Notes: generated from the letters alone by a model not told the origin. Positions 18,549-27,760 are shown, numbered from the stretch's first letter. The stretch: 64,000 nt of DNA from Fictibacillus marinisediminis (GCF_023149135.1 NZ_JAIWJX010000002.1:4216001-4280000), one strand, 5' to 3'. Program-made: numbers and translations.

Positions 18549-18682
18549 ACTTGCGGAATTGGTGCTATTACTTGCGGTTCGACAAAGATTACTTGCGACT
18601 TTCCGTGCGTTACTTGCGAAAATGCCCGAATTACTTGCGATTCGACACATTTTACTTGCAAAACGCATCATTTTCATAAAAA
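18549..18682 (-). repeat. Six-unit 21-bp phased CGCAAGTAA array (array 2)
   Basis: ACTTGC begins at 18549, 18570, 18591, 18612, 18633 and 18654 on the plus strand, again six cores at exactly 21 bp. Read on the minus strand it starts with the leader TTTATGAAAATGATGCG. Units three and four share spacer sequence with the same-numbered units of array 3. It fills the convergent space between pbpG and ywhD, bounded by two hairpins. Confidence 0.93.
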
Positions 18683-18707
18683 TCAAGCACATCAAAATTC
18701 CGGACAA

Positions 18708-18749
18708 AATAAACAGCCCGGGTGCTCGAAAGCTCCCGGGCTGTTTATT
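18708..18749. terminator. Strong bidirectional hairpin
   Basis: Perfect 15-bp arms AATAAACAGCCCGGG and CCCGGGCTGTTTATT with a 12-base loop. It is placed to end ywhD on the minus strand and lies beside the leader of array 2. Confidence 0.75.
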
Positions 18750-18857
18750 GTCCTAGCAACATTGTGTGTGCAATGCTAGTTTTAGTTTACTGTATTCCAC
18801 GGAATTGTCACAAGTTTTTTAGAAAATGTTCAAAAAAGGTTCATAACTCTTCCAATT

Positions 18858-19385
18858 TTATGGCAATAATTTCCTTACTCCTTCAGAAGAACGGTTAAAC
18901 GTGCCTTCATCATGGTTTTTCAAAAACTCTCCCAGCAGCACTTTTGATTTTTCATCCATGTCGTCGATGATAACATGGCCTTTTAATGATTTATCCATTC
19001 TGTTCACGTGCTCAGGCAGGCTTTTATAGCCTCGCCGTGCTTCTGCATCAATCTGCATTTCACATGCAGTCACACCGTAATAGAAAGGCCCTTCTTCATT
19101 TCGGTTAATCGTTACCCAGACGAGCCAGTACAACCTTGGATTTGGAGTATTGGCTCGGTCAGGCGTAAATTTAATACGCTTTTCTATATCACTGCGGGCA
19201 TGCATCGCACCCATGTCCACATAGGCATCACCATCAACAGGGTCTACGATGACAGGCGTCATATGGTCAAGGCTTAACGCTCCTACTCCGTAACCGCCAT
19301 GGCCGTCTGTAGAGTCACCGCTTAAAATCGTGAATCCCATGCCTTTTTTGTTTTTATTCTGATCTGATCCGAAAATATCCTTCAT
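18858..19385 (-). CDS. ywhD: YwhD family protein
   Basis: The 175-residue protein matches the YwhD family throughout (GFTILSGDSTDGHGGYG, PVIVDPVDGDAYVDMGAMHA, NPRLYWLVWVTI). It is soluble with no signal peptide. Function is unknown; the family is limited to Bacillaceae-like genomes and sits beside pbpG in B. subtilis as here. GGGAGGG lies before the ATG. Confidence 0.88.
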   Translation of the reverse strand: MKDIFGSDQNKNKKGMGFTILSGDSTDGHGGYGVGALSLDHMTPVIVDPVDGDAYVDMGAMHARSDIEKRIKFTPDRANTPNPRLYWLVWVTINRNEEGPFYYGVTACEMQIDAEARRGYKSLPEHVNRMDKSLKGHVIIDDMDEKSKVLLGEFLKNHDEGTFNRSSEGVRKLLP

Positions 19386-19540
19386 GATAACCCTCCCGAC
19401 ATCACTTCAATTCTATCTCTATTTTACCACAACTCTCAGCGATTTAAGACTGCAATGCCTTTTACCCTCGTATCATATGAAGATAAAGAGGTAACAATAC
19501 AAAGGGGAAACTTCTTTAAATAGATTGCATTACATCCTAA

Positions 19541-19580
19541 AAACGAATATTATAATTAAGTATTCAAAAAATGTTCGTAT
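19541..19580 (+). promoter_or_regulatory. Inverted PurBox-like pair and -10 of the permease gene
   Basis: AAACGAATATT (19541-19551) and AATGTTCGTAT (19570-19580) are inverted half-sites resembling paired PurR boxes (core CGAAC/GTTCG), with TATAAT (19551-19556) between them. PurR control of hypoxanthine/guanine permeases is known in B. subtilis. No guanine-riboswitch core was found. Confidence 0.5.
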
Positions 19581-19597
19581 TTATTGGAGGTACACCC

Positions 19598-20911
19598 ATG
19601 TTTTCATCATTCTTTAGACTAAAAGAACGCGGAACTAACGTAAGAACCGAAGTCACTTCAGGGATTACAACCTTTTTAACGATGGTCTACATCGTTGTCG
19701 TCAACCCTATTGTTCTTCACTCTGCCGGGGTTCCTTTTAATACAGTTTTCATAGCAACCATTATCGCTACGGTTGTTGGAACGCTCTGGATGGCACTGTT
19801 CGCCAACTTGCCAATCGCCATCGCGCCGGGAATGGGGCTCAATGCCTATTTCGCTTTTTCAGTCGTCGGCAACCATACCAATATCTCGTATCAAACCGCT
19901 TTTGGCGCTGTGTTCGTAGCCGGTATTATCTTTGTCATTCTATCATTGACACCTTTTCGTGAAAAATTAATCGAGGCGATTCCCGCCAACTTAAAATACG
20001 GCATCACCGCTGGAATTGGTTTGTTTATCGCCTTTATCGGGATGCGCATGACGGGGATCATCACCGCTCATAAAGAAAACTTGGTCGCTTTGGGAAACCT
20101 TCATTCTCATTCCGTTATGCTTGCGCTCGCCGGATTGGCTATTACCCTCATCTTAATGGCTTTGAATGTGAATGGTGCGCTATTCTTTGGAATGATTATT
20201 ACCGGGATTATTGCGTACTTTACCGGCCAATTAAAATTCAACGGCATCGCTTCCGTTCCGGAGATGCCAAAATCTTTATTCATTTTCGGAGATCCGATGA
20301 CCGCTTTCGCTGACGTCTTTCATTACGGACTATTCGCCGTTGTCTTCTCCTTCCTGCTCGTAACCATTTTCGACACAACTGGAACAATGGTCGGTGTCGC
20401 CGAGCAAGCCGGTTTAATGAAAAATAATAAAATGCCAAGGGCCCGTGAAGCGCTGCTTGCAGATTCTGTAGCCACTACAGTAGGTGCAGCTCTTGGAACA
20501 AGCCCGACAAGCGCTTATATTGAATCTTCTTCTGGTGTAGCAGCAGGAGGACGTACTGGCCTTACATCTGTTACAGTTGCCGTTCTTTTTATCATATCTG
20601 CCTTTTTCTCGCCGCTGGTGGGGGCCATTTCCGGTCTTTCAGCGATAACAGCTCCGACGTTGATCATTGTCGGCAGCCTGATGCTTGGAGCTTTAGGAAA
20701 GATCAAATGGGATGAGCTGGACGAAGCGTTCCCTGCTTTTATTATCATTTTGACCATGCCGCTGACATCAAGCATCGCAACAGGGATTGCTTTCGGTTTC
20801 ATCTCTTACCCGCTATTAAAAATTGCCCGTGGCAAATGGCGTGAAGTACCGTTTCTCGTGTATTTGTTTGCAGTACTGTTTTTCTATCAGCTCGCCTTCT
20901 TGCCTCATTAA
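19598..20911 (+). CDS. NCS2 family guanine/hypoxanthine permease
   Basis: The 437-residue membrane protein has about 12-13 hydrophobic segments and the AzgA/PbuG-branch signatures TSGITTFLTMVYIVVVNP, PGMGLNAYFAF, FDTTGTMVGVAEQAG and ALGTSPTSAYIESSSGV. It should import hypoxanthine or guanine with a proton. GGAGG lies 7 bases before the ATG used. The upstream inverted CGAA/TTCG sites suggest purine repression. PbuG versus PbuO cannot be separated here. Confidence 0.88.
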   Translation: MFSSFFRLKERGTNVRTEVTSGITTFLTMVYIVVVNPIVLHSAGVPFNTVFIATIIATVVGTLWMALFANLPIAIAPGMGLNAYFAFSVVGNHTNISYQTAFGAVFVAGIIFVILSLTPFREKLIEAIPANLKYGITAGIGLFIAFIGMRMTGIITAHKENLVALGNLHSHSVMLALAGLAITLILMALNVNGALFFGMIITGIIAYFTGQLKFNGIASVPEMPKSLFIFGDPMTAFADVFHYGLFAVVFSFLLVTIFDTTGTMVGVAEQAGLMKNNKMPRAREALLADSVATTVGAALGTSPTSAYIESSSGVAAGGRTGLTSVTVAVLFIISAFFSPLVGAISGLSAITAPTLIIVGSLMLGALGKIKWDELDEAFPAFIIILTMPLTSSIATGIAFGFISYPLLKIARGKWREVPFLVYLFAVLFFYQLAFLPH

Positions 20912-20951
20912 AAAAAAGGTCTTTAAAGCATTTAGCTGAACATTTCTGTAT

Positions 20952-20992
20952 AAAAAAGCAAGCACCCTTTTAAAAGGTCGCTTGCTTTTTTT
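20952..20992 (+). terminator. Intrinsic terminator after purine permease
   Basis: AAAAAAGCAAGC/GCTTGCTTTTTT stem with a long T-run. The 20993-21124 stretch between this and the next terminator shows no gene I can support. Confidence 0.85.
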
Positions 20993-21124
20993 CTTTTTCC
21001 AGATCGTGTAACTAAAACTGATTAAAAAGTCAGCAGCTAAAAATGCTATTTAGTCATTCACACACGTACCAAACAATAACAGCGACAATTATCACAGTTC
21101 CATTCTCCTGTTTTATCCCACATA

Positions 21125-21172
21125 AAAAAGCTGATTTGCCGCCGTTCATATTTCAGGCATAATCAGCTTTTT
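21125..21172 (-). terminator. Intrinsic terminator after rsbR-like gene
   Basis: AAAAAGCTGATT/AATCAGCTTTTT arms flank a 24-base loop, U-tract on the minus strand. Confidence 0.8.
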
Positions 21173-21177
21173 GGGGC

Positions 21178-22071
21178 TTAAAATATAGAGTTTCCTAAGG
21201 AAGCAGGCTTTTCATTTTTTCGTTCAAATCCAACCATTGTGATGGCTTGCTGCAGGCTTCCGCATACAGAAACTCCCTCAAAACTAACACCTAAAGAGAC
21301 AACAGTCTGAGCAATTTCAGGGCGAATCCCTGTTAACACTACTTTAACCCCAAGCAGTTTCAATGAGTTGATGACTTGGAACAAATTATGAGCAACCATG
21401 GTATCGATGATCGCTACTCCTGAGAGATCAATCATCAATTGTTCCACTTGAAGTTCTGTGCAGCGGGTCAGCGTTTGCTCCATGATCATCTGGGACCGGT
21501 GTGTGTCAATCTCCCCAATAATCGGAAGCACGGCAATCCCCTTCGCCAGAGGTACGACCGGAACCGAAAGTTCAAGGAGCGCAAGCTGGGCGACCTCCAT
21601 CTTTTTACGGTTATGCCGGACGAAGGCGATGCTATAGCTATAGATGCACCGGTCGAGCAACGTGTCGATAATGGATGTAATTTGTATGAACTCTTTCCTC
21701 GAAAGATCAACTTTCTCGGCTTCCTCATCAATGATATGCAGCATAGCCTGGCGAAAAAAACGAAGGCCATCCAGCGATTCATCCAACGGAATATCCTCCA
21801 GGACAGCAATTTCTCCTGCTTTTTCTCCCCATTTCGTAATTTTTTGAAAGGAAGTATCGTAGTCTGATACCAGCGCTTCTCCCAAATAGAAAAGAAACTG
21901 TTCATATAATTGCTTACTTTCTTCTTCTGTAATCGTCCTCAGCTTCCGATCCATCATTTTCTTGATGGATTCGGGGTTCTCCTGCATCTGAAGATAAGCG
22001 GATCTCTCGGTTATCTTTTGGATCTGCTCTACAATTCTCTCACTGATGAGCTGAATCTTCTTTTTGTTCAT
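21178..22071 (-). CDS. RsbR-family stressosome protein
   Basis: The 297-residue protein has a helical N-terminal domain (about 1-155) of the non-heme-globin RsbR type and a C-terminal STAS domain (about 170-280). The two phosphorylation segments are visible as IGEIDTHRS and LSGVAIIDTMVAHN, with threonines where RsbT phosphorylates RsbR paralogues. It should join the 1.8-MDa stressosome that gates sigma-B. It is a lone gene with its own terminator, as paralogues RsbRB-RD are in B. subtilis. Which signal it senses is unknown. Confidence 0.88.
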   Translation of the reverse strand: MNKKKIQLISERIVEQIQKITERSAYLQMQENPESIKKMMDRKLRTITEEESKQLYEQFLFYLGEALVSDYDTSFQKITKWGEKAGEIAVLEDIPLDESLDGLRFFRQAMLHIIDEEAEKVDLSRKEFIQITSIIDTLLDRCIYSYSIAFVRHNRKKMEVAQLALLELSVPVVPLAKGIAVLPIIGEIDTHRSQMIMEQTLTRCTELQVEQLMIDLSGVAIIDTMVAHNLFQVINSLKLLGVKVVLTGIRPEIAQTVVSLGVSFEGVSVCGSLQQAITMVGFERKNEKPASLGNSIF

Positions 22072-22189
22072 ATGTTCTCCCTGTAACCATTAGAATACTT
22101 TTATTTTACAAGAATCTATTATATTTACAACCAGTATTTTACATGGGTATAGAGAATAAGCATTAATCAGACAGCCCGAAGAGATATAC

Positions 22190-22696
22190 TTACTGAACAA
22201 TACAGTTTTCAAGCTGGCTGATAAACGTATAACCCTCCTGAATTTCTGCATCGCTGTATTTTTGTTTTGCCTTTAATGTCTGAATCTTGACTTTAACTTC
22301 GTCTGCCGGCAAATGCGAAAAGAATAAAATGGTAGAAACAAGTTCGAGAAATCGTGAGGACTGTTCGTTCATGGACCTTACGCATTCTCCAAGTTTCGGT
22401 ATCTTCTTTCCATAGCTAGTCAAAAAGTCTTCTCCCTCATTATTGAGAGAATAGCGGTATTGGGAATAGCCGCTGACTTTTTCTTTGATTTCGTGCACAT
22501 AGCCCAGGTTGCACAGCTCTTCGACGCGCAGCGTTAATTCTTCTGAATAAGGGCCGTAAAAGTGAAACTCATATTTTTCCTGAAAAGGGAAGTTCAGCTT
22601 TTTAGCGATATAAATCATCTTCTGCAGCTTTTTTCGCCCGACGACTTCCCCGGCCTCCTTAATGACCGTTATGACCTTTAAATGATCATCAAACAC
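22190..22696 (-). CDS. ywgA: YwgA family protein
   Basis: The 168-residue protein matches YwgA of B. subtilis over its length (GEVVGRKKLQKMIYIAKKL, FHFYGPYSEELTLRVEELCNLG, SSRFLELVSTILFF). The N-terminal half resembles the Panacea/SocA-like winged region. Function is unknown. It uses GTG at 22696, seven bases after AAGGGGG. It follows ywfO by 27 bases, so they are one operon. Confidence 0.85.
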   Translation of the reverse strand: MFDDHLKVITVIKEAGEVVGRKKLQKMIYIAKKLNFPFQEKYEFHFYGPYSEELTLRVEELCNLGYVHEIKEKVSGYSQYRYSLNNEGEDFLTSYGKKIPKLGECVRSMNEQSSRFLELVSTILFFSHLPADEVKVKIQTLKAKQKYSDAEIQEGYTFISQLENCIVQ

Positions 22697-22723
22697 AGTA
22701 TTTCCCCCTTAACATAAAACCTG

Positions 22724-24010
22724 TTAATCCTTTTTCAGTATGTGTTTTATCTTTTGTTTCAGCTTATTGTCATCTATCTTTTCGATCAGATCAGCTGGAT
22801 AGTAGAGCTTATGGTCTGTTCTTCTTTTCCCTGAAATCGCCTCTACTACATCTGATTCTCTCGAAAGTTCACGGATTTCGCCATTCGCCTTTAAAAGGTT
22901 GATAGGCAGCCTTTCCTCTTTTTCCCCCGGTCTGTAAAAGTCGTACGGCAGATCAGAGGAGGAATCAATTACAAGATAGTATTTCGGGTCGATGCCTGCT
23001 TCTTCAAAATAACCTGACAGGCGCAGAACTTCTGAAACGGAAACCATCTCCGAGTATTTAAAAAGCTTCCGGTCCAAAAAGCGGCGGCAGAGGTCACGCA
23101 AGATTCGGTCTTCCTCGTCCATCCAAACTTGGAAATAATACTGCATGACTCCCTCATCCAGCTTTATGTAGTCCTCTAATGTAATTTCCCCTTCGAACAG
23201 TGAGCGGAAATGCGTTAAATCCTGCTTAAATTGATAGCCCCCCTGATAGAGGTCCTTTGCCCGGTGTAGGATTTTGCTCAAAATCACTTCGGCGCTTCTC
23301 GTTACCGGGTGAAAATACACCTGCCAATACATCTGGTATCGGCTCATAATATAATCTTCAACAGCATGCATGCCGCTTGCTTTAATAACGGCTCCGTCTT
23401 CCATCGGGCGCATGACCCGGAGGATTCGCTCGAGATCGAAGTTTCCGTAGCTTACGCCTGTGAAATAGGCATCGCGCAGGAGATAATCCATCCGATCAGC
23501 ATCTATCTGGCTGGAGATCAAACTGACGACCAGCTTGTCATGATAGGTCTTTTCGATGACTTCTGCTACTTTTCTGGGGAATTCTTCTCCTTGCAGGCGG
23601 AGAACCTCATTCACTTCCGTATCGCCTAAAAGAATATCCCTTGTATAATCTTCATGATCCACACCGAACACTTTCTCGAATGAGTGGGAAAAAGGTCCAT
23701 GTCCAATGTCATGCAGCAGTGCAGCACAAAGAACCAGCATCCGTTCGTCTTCGTTCCAGTGCGGCCTGTTTTGAAAAATTTCAACGATCCGTCTTGTAAT
23801 CTCGTATACGCCGAGAGAGTGGCTGAAACGGCTGTGTTCAGCTCCATGAAACGTCAAATAGGTAGTACCCAGCTGGCGAATCCGTCGAAGGCGCTGAAAT
23901 TCACGCGTGCCTATCAGCCGCCAGATCAGCTCGTCCCTTACATGGATGTAACGGTGAACCGGATCTTTAAACACCTTTTCTTCATTCAACTGACCCATTT
24001 CTTTCGCCAT
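22724..24010 (-). CDS. ywfO: HD-domain phosphohydrolase YwfO
   Basis: The 428-residue protein has the dGTPase-like HD fold: FHGAEHSRFSHSLGVYE, LLHDIGHGPFSHSFEKVFG with the HD pair, and SSQIDADRMDYLLRDAYFTGVSYG. It probably dephosphorylates nucleotides; for related Firmicute enzymes dNTP triphosphohydrolase activity is reported, which I carry over only as inference. The ribosome site AAGGAG is 13 bases from the ATG, longer than usual; ATG at codon 5 is an option. The 24011-24250 region upstream has no supportable gene. Confidence 0.88.
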   Translation of the reverse strand: MAKEMGQLNEEKVFKDPVHRYIHVRDELIWRLIGTREFQRLRRIRQLGTTYLTFHGAEHSRFSHSLGVYEITRRIVEIFQNRPHWNEDERMLVLCAALLHDIGHGPFSHSFEKVFGVDHEDYTRDILLGDTEVNEVLRLQGEEFPRKVAEVIEKTYHDKLVVSLISSQIDADRMDYLLRDAYFTGVSYGNFDLERILRVMRPMEDGAVIKASGMHAVEDYIMSRYQMYWQVYFHPVTRSAEVILSKILHRAKDLYQGGYQFKQDLTHFRSLFEGEITLEDYIKLDEGVMQYYFQVWMDEEDRILRDLCRRFLDRKLFKYSEMVSVSEVLRLSGYFEEAGIDPKYYLVIDSSSDLPYDFYRPGEKEERLPINLLKANGEIRELSRESDVVEAISGKRRTDHKLYYPADLIEKIDDNKLKQKIKHILKKD

Positions 24011-24251
24011 ATCGTAATAAATGCTCCTTCAGCCGCAATTAGTTTATGTTTATAGTTCTGCTAAAAAAAGAAAATCCCTTCTCATGCTTGTGTTCGCCAG
24101 AAGGATTGTCATATTTGCTGTATGATTATTTTCATTGTGAAGTATACCCTATTTTACGCGGTTTTGAATCATGAAACAACAAACAAAAAAAGCGGTTTTC
24201 GACAGCTGTATATCTTCTATCGCAGCCATGCTTTCTTTTTCTTGTGCTATC

Positions 24252-24290
24252 AAAAAAAGAAAGGAGACCCATGGGGCGCTCCTCTCTTTT
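24252..24290 (-). terminator. Intrinsic terminator of small membrane gene
   Basis: AAAGAAAGGAG pairs with CTCCTCTCTTT (one G-U) and the minus strand continues into a U7 run. Confidence 0.7.
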
Positions 24291-24613
24291 TATTGCGTAT
24301 CAACCACCCGGCTGTCTTTGTCCTCCTGCCGGTAGGCGTCGACCAATAATAAAATGGCAGAAATAATATGCATGATCATGCCGACAAACGGGATCCATGC
24401 GATGCAGGAAGTCACGATGCCGAGAATGCTTCCGTGCCTTGCTGTCCCTTCTTTCGCTGAAAAGACGAGTGTAGCAATATGGAGGGCAAGCGCAATAGCA
24501 AGCGGCGTCCACAGAAAGGAAACCACGATGGTTCCACCTACAAACGGAATGCCCAGGAGCGCTTCAAATCCTCCTGAAACCCACTTTAACGTCCTGGATA
24601 GGTTCTTATTCAA
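24290..24613 (-). CDS. Small membrane protein of unknown function
   Basis: The 107-residue product has three hydrophobic segments (about residues 14-45, 60-80 and 80-98) including IPFVGGTIVVSFLW and WIPFVGMIMHIISAI, and a charged tail. I do not recognise the family; it looks like DUF4870-type small integral proteins. I chose TTG at 24613 because AAAGGAGGAG ends 5-6 bases upstream; an ATG 11 codons earlier has no site. Confidence 0.6.
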   Translation of the reverse strand: MNKNLSRTLKWVSGGFEALLGIPFVGGTIVVSFLWTPLAIALALHIATLVFSAKEGTARHGSILGIVTSCIAWIPFVGMIMHIISAILLLVDAYRQEDKDSRVVDTQ

Positions 24614-24766
24614 CAGATCTCCTCCTTTTGTCCTTTTCTCTTCCATTCACTATACCTATGCTTACGTAAATACATTCCAAAAAGTTGCAATTATTTTTCC
24701 GGCATGGAAGCTCTGCGGCCTGTTGCGTTATACTAGTAAAGAATGATAGAAGCAGGAGGTTGACTC

Positions 24767-25570
24767 GTGGATCACACACAACAAAACCAGAACAGTCAGG
24801 CTTGGAATGAAAAGTCTTACGAAGCCTGGACCCATCGATTTGGCGAGCCGGCGAAAGCCGCTGCTAAAATAAAAAAAGACCCGGTAAAGCGGCTGAGTCC
24901 GCTTGAAACCTATATAGGCGATGTGAAAGGAAAAAAAGTCTGCAATCTTCTTGGATCCCATGGCAGCAAAGCGGTTGCTTTGGCACTGCTTGGTGCAGAA
25001 GCAACCGTCATCGACCTTTCAGAACCGAACGAACGCTACGCTAAAGAGCTTGCCCGTGAGGCCGGCGTCCCGCTTCGCTATATCAAGAGCGATGTTCTTG
25101 AGCTGCCGGAGGAAGAACTTTCAGGAGAATATGATCTTGTTTTTACAGAGAACGGAATTCTTCATTATTTTACAGATCTGGTGCCATTCTTTACGTCGGT
25201 ATACCGCTTGCTTAAACAGGGTGGAAGGTTCGTCCTGCAAGATTTCCATCCGATCTCAACCAAGCTGATTACCTCACAGGGAAAAAGCCAGTCTGCCAGA
25301 AAACACAAGGTGAGCGGAGACTATTTCAGTACGGCTCTGGAAACGGTGGATGTATCGTACTCCAAGTTTCTTCCTGAGCTCCAATATGCGACAGAAGAGG
25401 AAAGAAAGCCATTTCAAGTATCCATCCGCAAGTGGACACTTGGTGAAATCATTACTGCGATCGGAGCGTCTGGCCTGTTTATTACAGGGCTGAAAGAAGA
25501 GCCGCATCCTGGTGATTTTGATCAGGGTATTCCTAAATCCTTCATCATTGAAGCAGAGAAGCGTGATTAG
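24767..25570 (+). CDS. Class I SAM-dependent methyltransferase
   Basis: The 267-residue protein has the SAM-binding loop as [29 protein letters not shown], an acidic motif II ([14 protein letters not shown]) and [15 protein letters not shown]. Substrate unknown. It starts with GTG, seven bases after AGGAGG. lipL begins one base after its stop, so the two genes are translationally close and probably cotranscribed; a functional link to lipoate is not established. Confidence 0.85.
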   Translation: MDHTQQNQNSQAWNEKSYEAWTHRFGEPAKAAAKIKKDPVKRLSPLETYIGDVKGKKVCNLLGSHGSKAVALALLGAEATVIDLSEPNERYAKELAREAGVPLRYIKSDVLELPEEELSGEYDLVFTENGILHYFTDLVPFFTSVYRLLKQGGRFVLQDFHPISTKLITSQGKSQSARKHKVSGDYFSTALETVDVSYSKFLPELQYATEEERKPFQVSIRKWTLGEIITAIGASGLFITGLKEEPHPGDFDQGIPKSFIIEAEKRD

Positions 25571-25571
25571 T

Positions 25572-26405
25572 ATGAACGCTTCATTGTTATTTCAGCCAAA
25601 ATGGCGCATCATTGACCAGTCAAGCCTCGGTCCGTCTTTTGATGCCCTGCAGTCTTTTGCAATGGATGATACGCTCTGTACATCGATTGGAGCGGGAGAG
25701 TCTTCTCCAACCGTCCGTACTTGGGTGCATCATGACACCATTGTCCTCGGCATCCAGGATACACGCCTACCGTATCTGAATGAAGGTATACAGTATTTAA
25801 AATCAAGGGGATACCGGGTGATCGTCCGCAATTCGGGCGGTCTTGCTGTGGTGCTTGATGAAGGCGTATTGAATATTTCCATCATCCTTCCCGAAAAGGA
25901 CAGCAGTATCGAGATCAACAAGGGATATGACACGATGGTCGAGCTCATCCAAAAAATGCTGAGCCCGTATGGTATTGATTTCGAAGCAAGAGAGATCATC
26001 GGCTCGTATTGTCCGGGAAGCTATGATTTAAGCGTGGATGGAAAGAAGTTTGCAGGCATCTCACAGCGGCGGATCCGCAATGGGGCGGCCGTGCAGATCT
26101 ACTTATGTGTCAACGGGAGCGGTTCCGGGAGAGCAGAAGCAATCCGGGAGTTTTACCGTCATGGTCTTCAGGGAGAACCCACGAAATTCAGCTATCCCGA
26201 AATACGGCCAGAAGTGATGGCCTCACTGTCCGAGTTGACCGGAACAGAGTTGTCTGTCAGCGACTTGATGACTAGACTCCTCTTTGTATTAAAAGAAGAA
26301 AGCAGCCACCTCGTTTCATCCCCTCTGTCCGTAAGTGAGATTCAATTACACGATTACAACTATCAGCGGGTATGGGAACGAAATGAAAAAGCACTGGAGA
26401 TTTAA
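25572..26405 (+). CDS. lipL: Octanoyl-[GcvH]:protein N-octanoyltransferase LipL
   Basis: The 277-residue protein belongs to the lipoate ligase/LipB superfamily and shows [15 protein letters not shown], the catalytic cysteine in [14 protein letters not shown] and the lysine in [10 protein letters not shown]. LipL moves octanoyl groups from GcvH to E2 subunits of 2-oxoacid dehydrogenases by an acyl-enzyme. Length and motifs match B. subtilis LipL (YwfL), beside pta as there. The ATG one base after the methyltransferase stop has only a weak site, suggesting coupling. Confidence 0.9.
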   Translation: MNASLLFQPKWRIIDQSSLGPSFDALQSFAMDDTLCTSIGAGESSPTVRTWVHHDTIVLGIQDTRLPYLNEGIQYLKSRGYRVIVRNSGGLAVVLDEGVLNISIILPEKDSSIEINKGYDTMVELIQKMLSPYGIDFEAREIIGSYCPGSYDLSVDGKKFAGISQRRIRNGAAVQIYLCVNGSGSGRAEAIREFYRHGLQGEPTKFSYPEIRPEVMASLSELTGTELSVSDLMTRLLFVLKEESSHLVSSPLSVSEIQLHDYNYQRVWERNEKALEI

Positions 26406-26423
26406 TCTCTCAGTGCTTTTTTG
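26386..26423 (+). terminator. Intrinsic terminator overlapping lipL 3' end
   Basis: AAAAAGCACTGGAGAT pairs with ATCTCTCAGTGCTTTTTT (one bulge). The 5' arm lies inside the last lipL codons. Confidence 0.85.
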
Positions 26424-26442
26424 GTCTTATTATAAGGCTGTT

Positions 26443-26574
26443 TTCGCTACCTTTGTTGCTCTTGAAAGTGGTTGATTTCCGTTTCAGGAGGCTCGCACCT
26501 TACACTCCAATCAACTTGTCAATGAAGATTCTTTACAAAAATGTTCCCATAGCAACAATCTTTTAGAAGAGAGC
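26443..26574. repeat. Palindromic interspersed repeat, internally deleted copy
   Basis: The flanks match the repeat at 1443-1648: TTGATTTCCGTTTCAG, then CTCGCACCTT, CTCCAATCAACTTGTCAATG and a 3' tail ending CTTTTAGAAGAGAGC. The GC-rich centre of the long copy is missing, so the joint reads TTCAGGAGGCTCGCACC. It ends four bases from the pta stop. Confidence 0.8.
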
Positions 26575-26577
26575 CTA

Positions 26578-27549
26578 TTATAGCGCCTGCATGGCTGTAA
26601 TAAGGGCAAGCTTGTAAACATCTTCCTCGTTGCATCCGCGGGAAAGATCGTTCACCGGCATGTTAAGACCTTGCAGGATCGGTCCGATCGCTTCATAGCC
26701 CCCGAGGCGCTGAACCATCTTGTATCCGATATTTCCTGTTTCAAGGCCTGGGAAGATAAAGACGTTCGCTTCACCTTTCAAAGGAGAACTTGGTGCTTTT
26801 TTCTGTGCAACCGATGAAACAAACGCTGCATCGAACTGAAGTTCACCGTCAAAAGGGAAATCAGGGTTCATGCCGCTCAAAAGCTCAGTCGCCTCTACTA
26901 CTTTTTCAGTTTCAGCTGATTTAGCTGATCCTTTTGTTGAAAAGCTTAAAAGCGCCACTCTTGGGTCAATGCCGAAAACTCTTGCTGTATGTGCGCTTAC
27001 TAATGCAGACTCAGCAAGGTCAGCGCTAGATGGTGCGATATTGATGGCACAATCAGCAAAAACATATTTCTCTTCGTCTTTTACAATGATAAAAGCGCCG
27101 GATGTCTTTTTAATACCTTCTTTTGTTTTGATGATCTGCAGGGCAGGACGAACAGTATCAGCTGTAGAATGAACAGCTCCGCTCACAAGTCCATGGGCTT
27201 TTCCTGTATAGACCAGCATGGTCCCGAAGTAGTTTTCATCCAAAAGAATTTGGCGTGCCTGTTCTTCTGTAGCTTTGCCTTTGCGGCGTTCTACGAAAGA
27301 AGCAACAAGGCTGTCGAATTCAGGATAATGCTTAGGATCGATTAACTCGATGTCGCCAAGGCTGACTCCCATTTCCTTTGCTCTTGAAGTGATCTCTTCT
27401 TTATTTCCAACCAAAATCGGTTTAAGGACGTTTTCTTCAGCCAATCTGGCTGCTGCAGTAAGAATGCGTTCGTCGGTGCCTTCGGGGAACACAATCTTCG
27501 GGTTCTGCTGTTGCACTTTTTCTTTTAAATCTTTAAATAAATCGCTCAT
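26578..27549 (-). CDS. pta: Phosphate acetyltransferase
   Basis: The 323-residue protein converts acetyl-CoA and phosphate to acetyl phosphate and CoA in overflow acetate formation. Markers are VFPEGTDERIL, VSGAVHSTADTVRPALQII, FADCAINIAPSS and FIFPGLETGNIGYKMVQR. The short single-domain form is typical of Bacillus. AGGAGG lies 7 bases before the ATG. A cre site about 77 bases upstream fits CcpA activation, established for B. subtilis pta. Confidence 0.96.
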   Translation of the reverse strand: MSDLFKDLKEKVQQQNPKIVFPEGTDERILTAAARLAEENVLKPILVGNKEEITSRAKEMGVSLGDIELIDPKHYPEFDSLVASFVERRKGKATEEQARQILLDENYFGTMLVYTGKAHGLVSGAVHSTADTVRPALQIIKTKEGIKKTSGAFIIVKDEEKYVFADCAINIAPSSADLAESALVSAHTARVFGIDPRVALLSFSTKGSAKSAETEKVVEATELLSGMNPDFPFDGELQFDAAFVSSVAQKKAPSSPLKGEANVFIFPGLETGNIGYKMVQRLGGYEAIGPILQGLNMPVNDLSRGCNEEDVYKLALITAMQAL

Positions 27550-27625
27550 GCGAGGTCCTCCTATTCGGGTACATTCCATACTAGGGTACTCCTTTTTGCG
27601 CCTGTTTTAAACCTATACCCTGAAT

Positions 27626-27639
27626 TGAAAGCGCTTGTG
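27626..27639 (-). promoter_or_regulatory. cre site (CcpA operator) upstream of pta
   Basis: TGAAAGCGCTTGTG matches the catabolite-responsive element consensus TGWAAGCGYTWNCW closely. Its distance upstream of pta suits activation by CcpA. Confidence 0.75.
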
Positions 27640-27679
27640 CTAAGAAGTTGTTATTTTTAGAAAAATGGAAAATATAAAA

Positions 27680-27705
27680 AGGATAATTATGTAATCTGTT
27701 TGAAT
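27680..27705 (+). promoter_or_regulatory. Candidate sigma-H promoter of spo0M
   Basis: AGGATAA, 12 bases, then TTTGAAT resembles the sigma-H pattern AGGAWWW-N12-RNNGAAT apart from the R position. B. subtilis spo0M is a sigma-H gene. Confidence 0.4.
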
Positions 27706-27760
27706 CTTTTTAAAAGACAATACGTATATCTTATTATCAATTTCAAGGAGGATTTCCAAT

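Noticed and set aside
18495..18707. Minus-strand frame through array 2 (heptad ASN/ASK)
   Set aside because: Same reason; the Ala codon is invariant and no translation signal is seen.
19440..19597. Guanine riboswitch before the purine permease
   Set aside because: The conserved loop sequences and three-way stem are not found; PurBox-like sites fit better.
21076..21118. A 13-codon frame (GTG start) on the minus strand
   Set aside because: Too short and without independent support.
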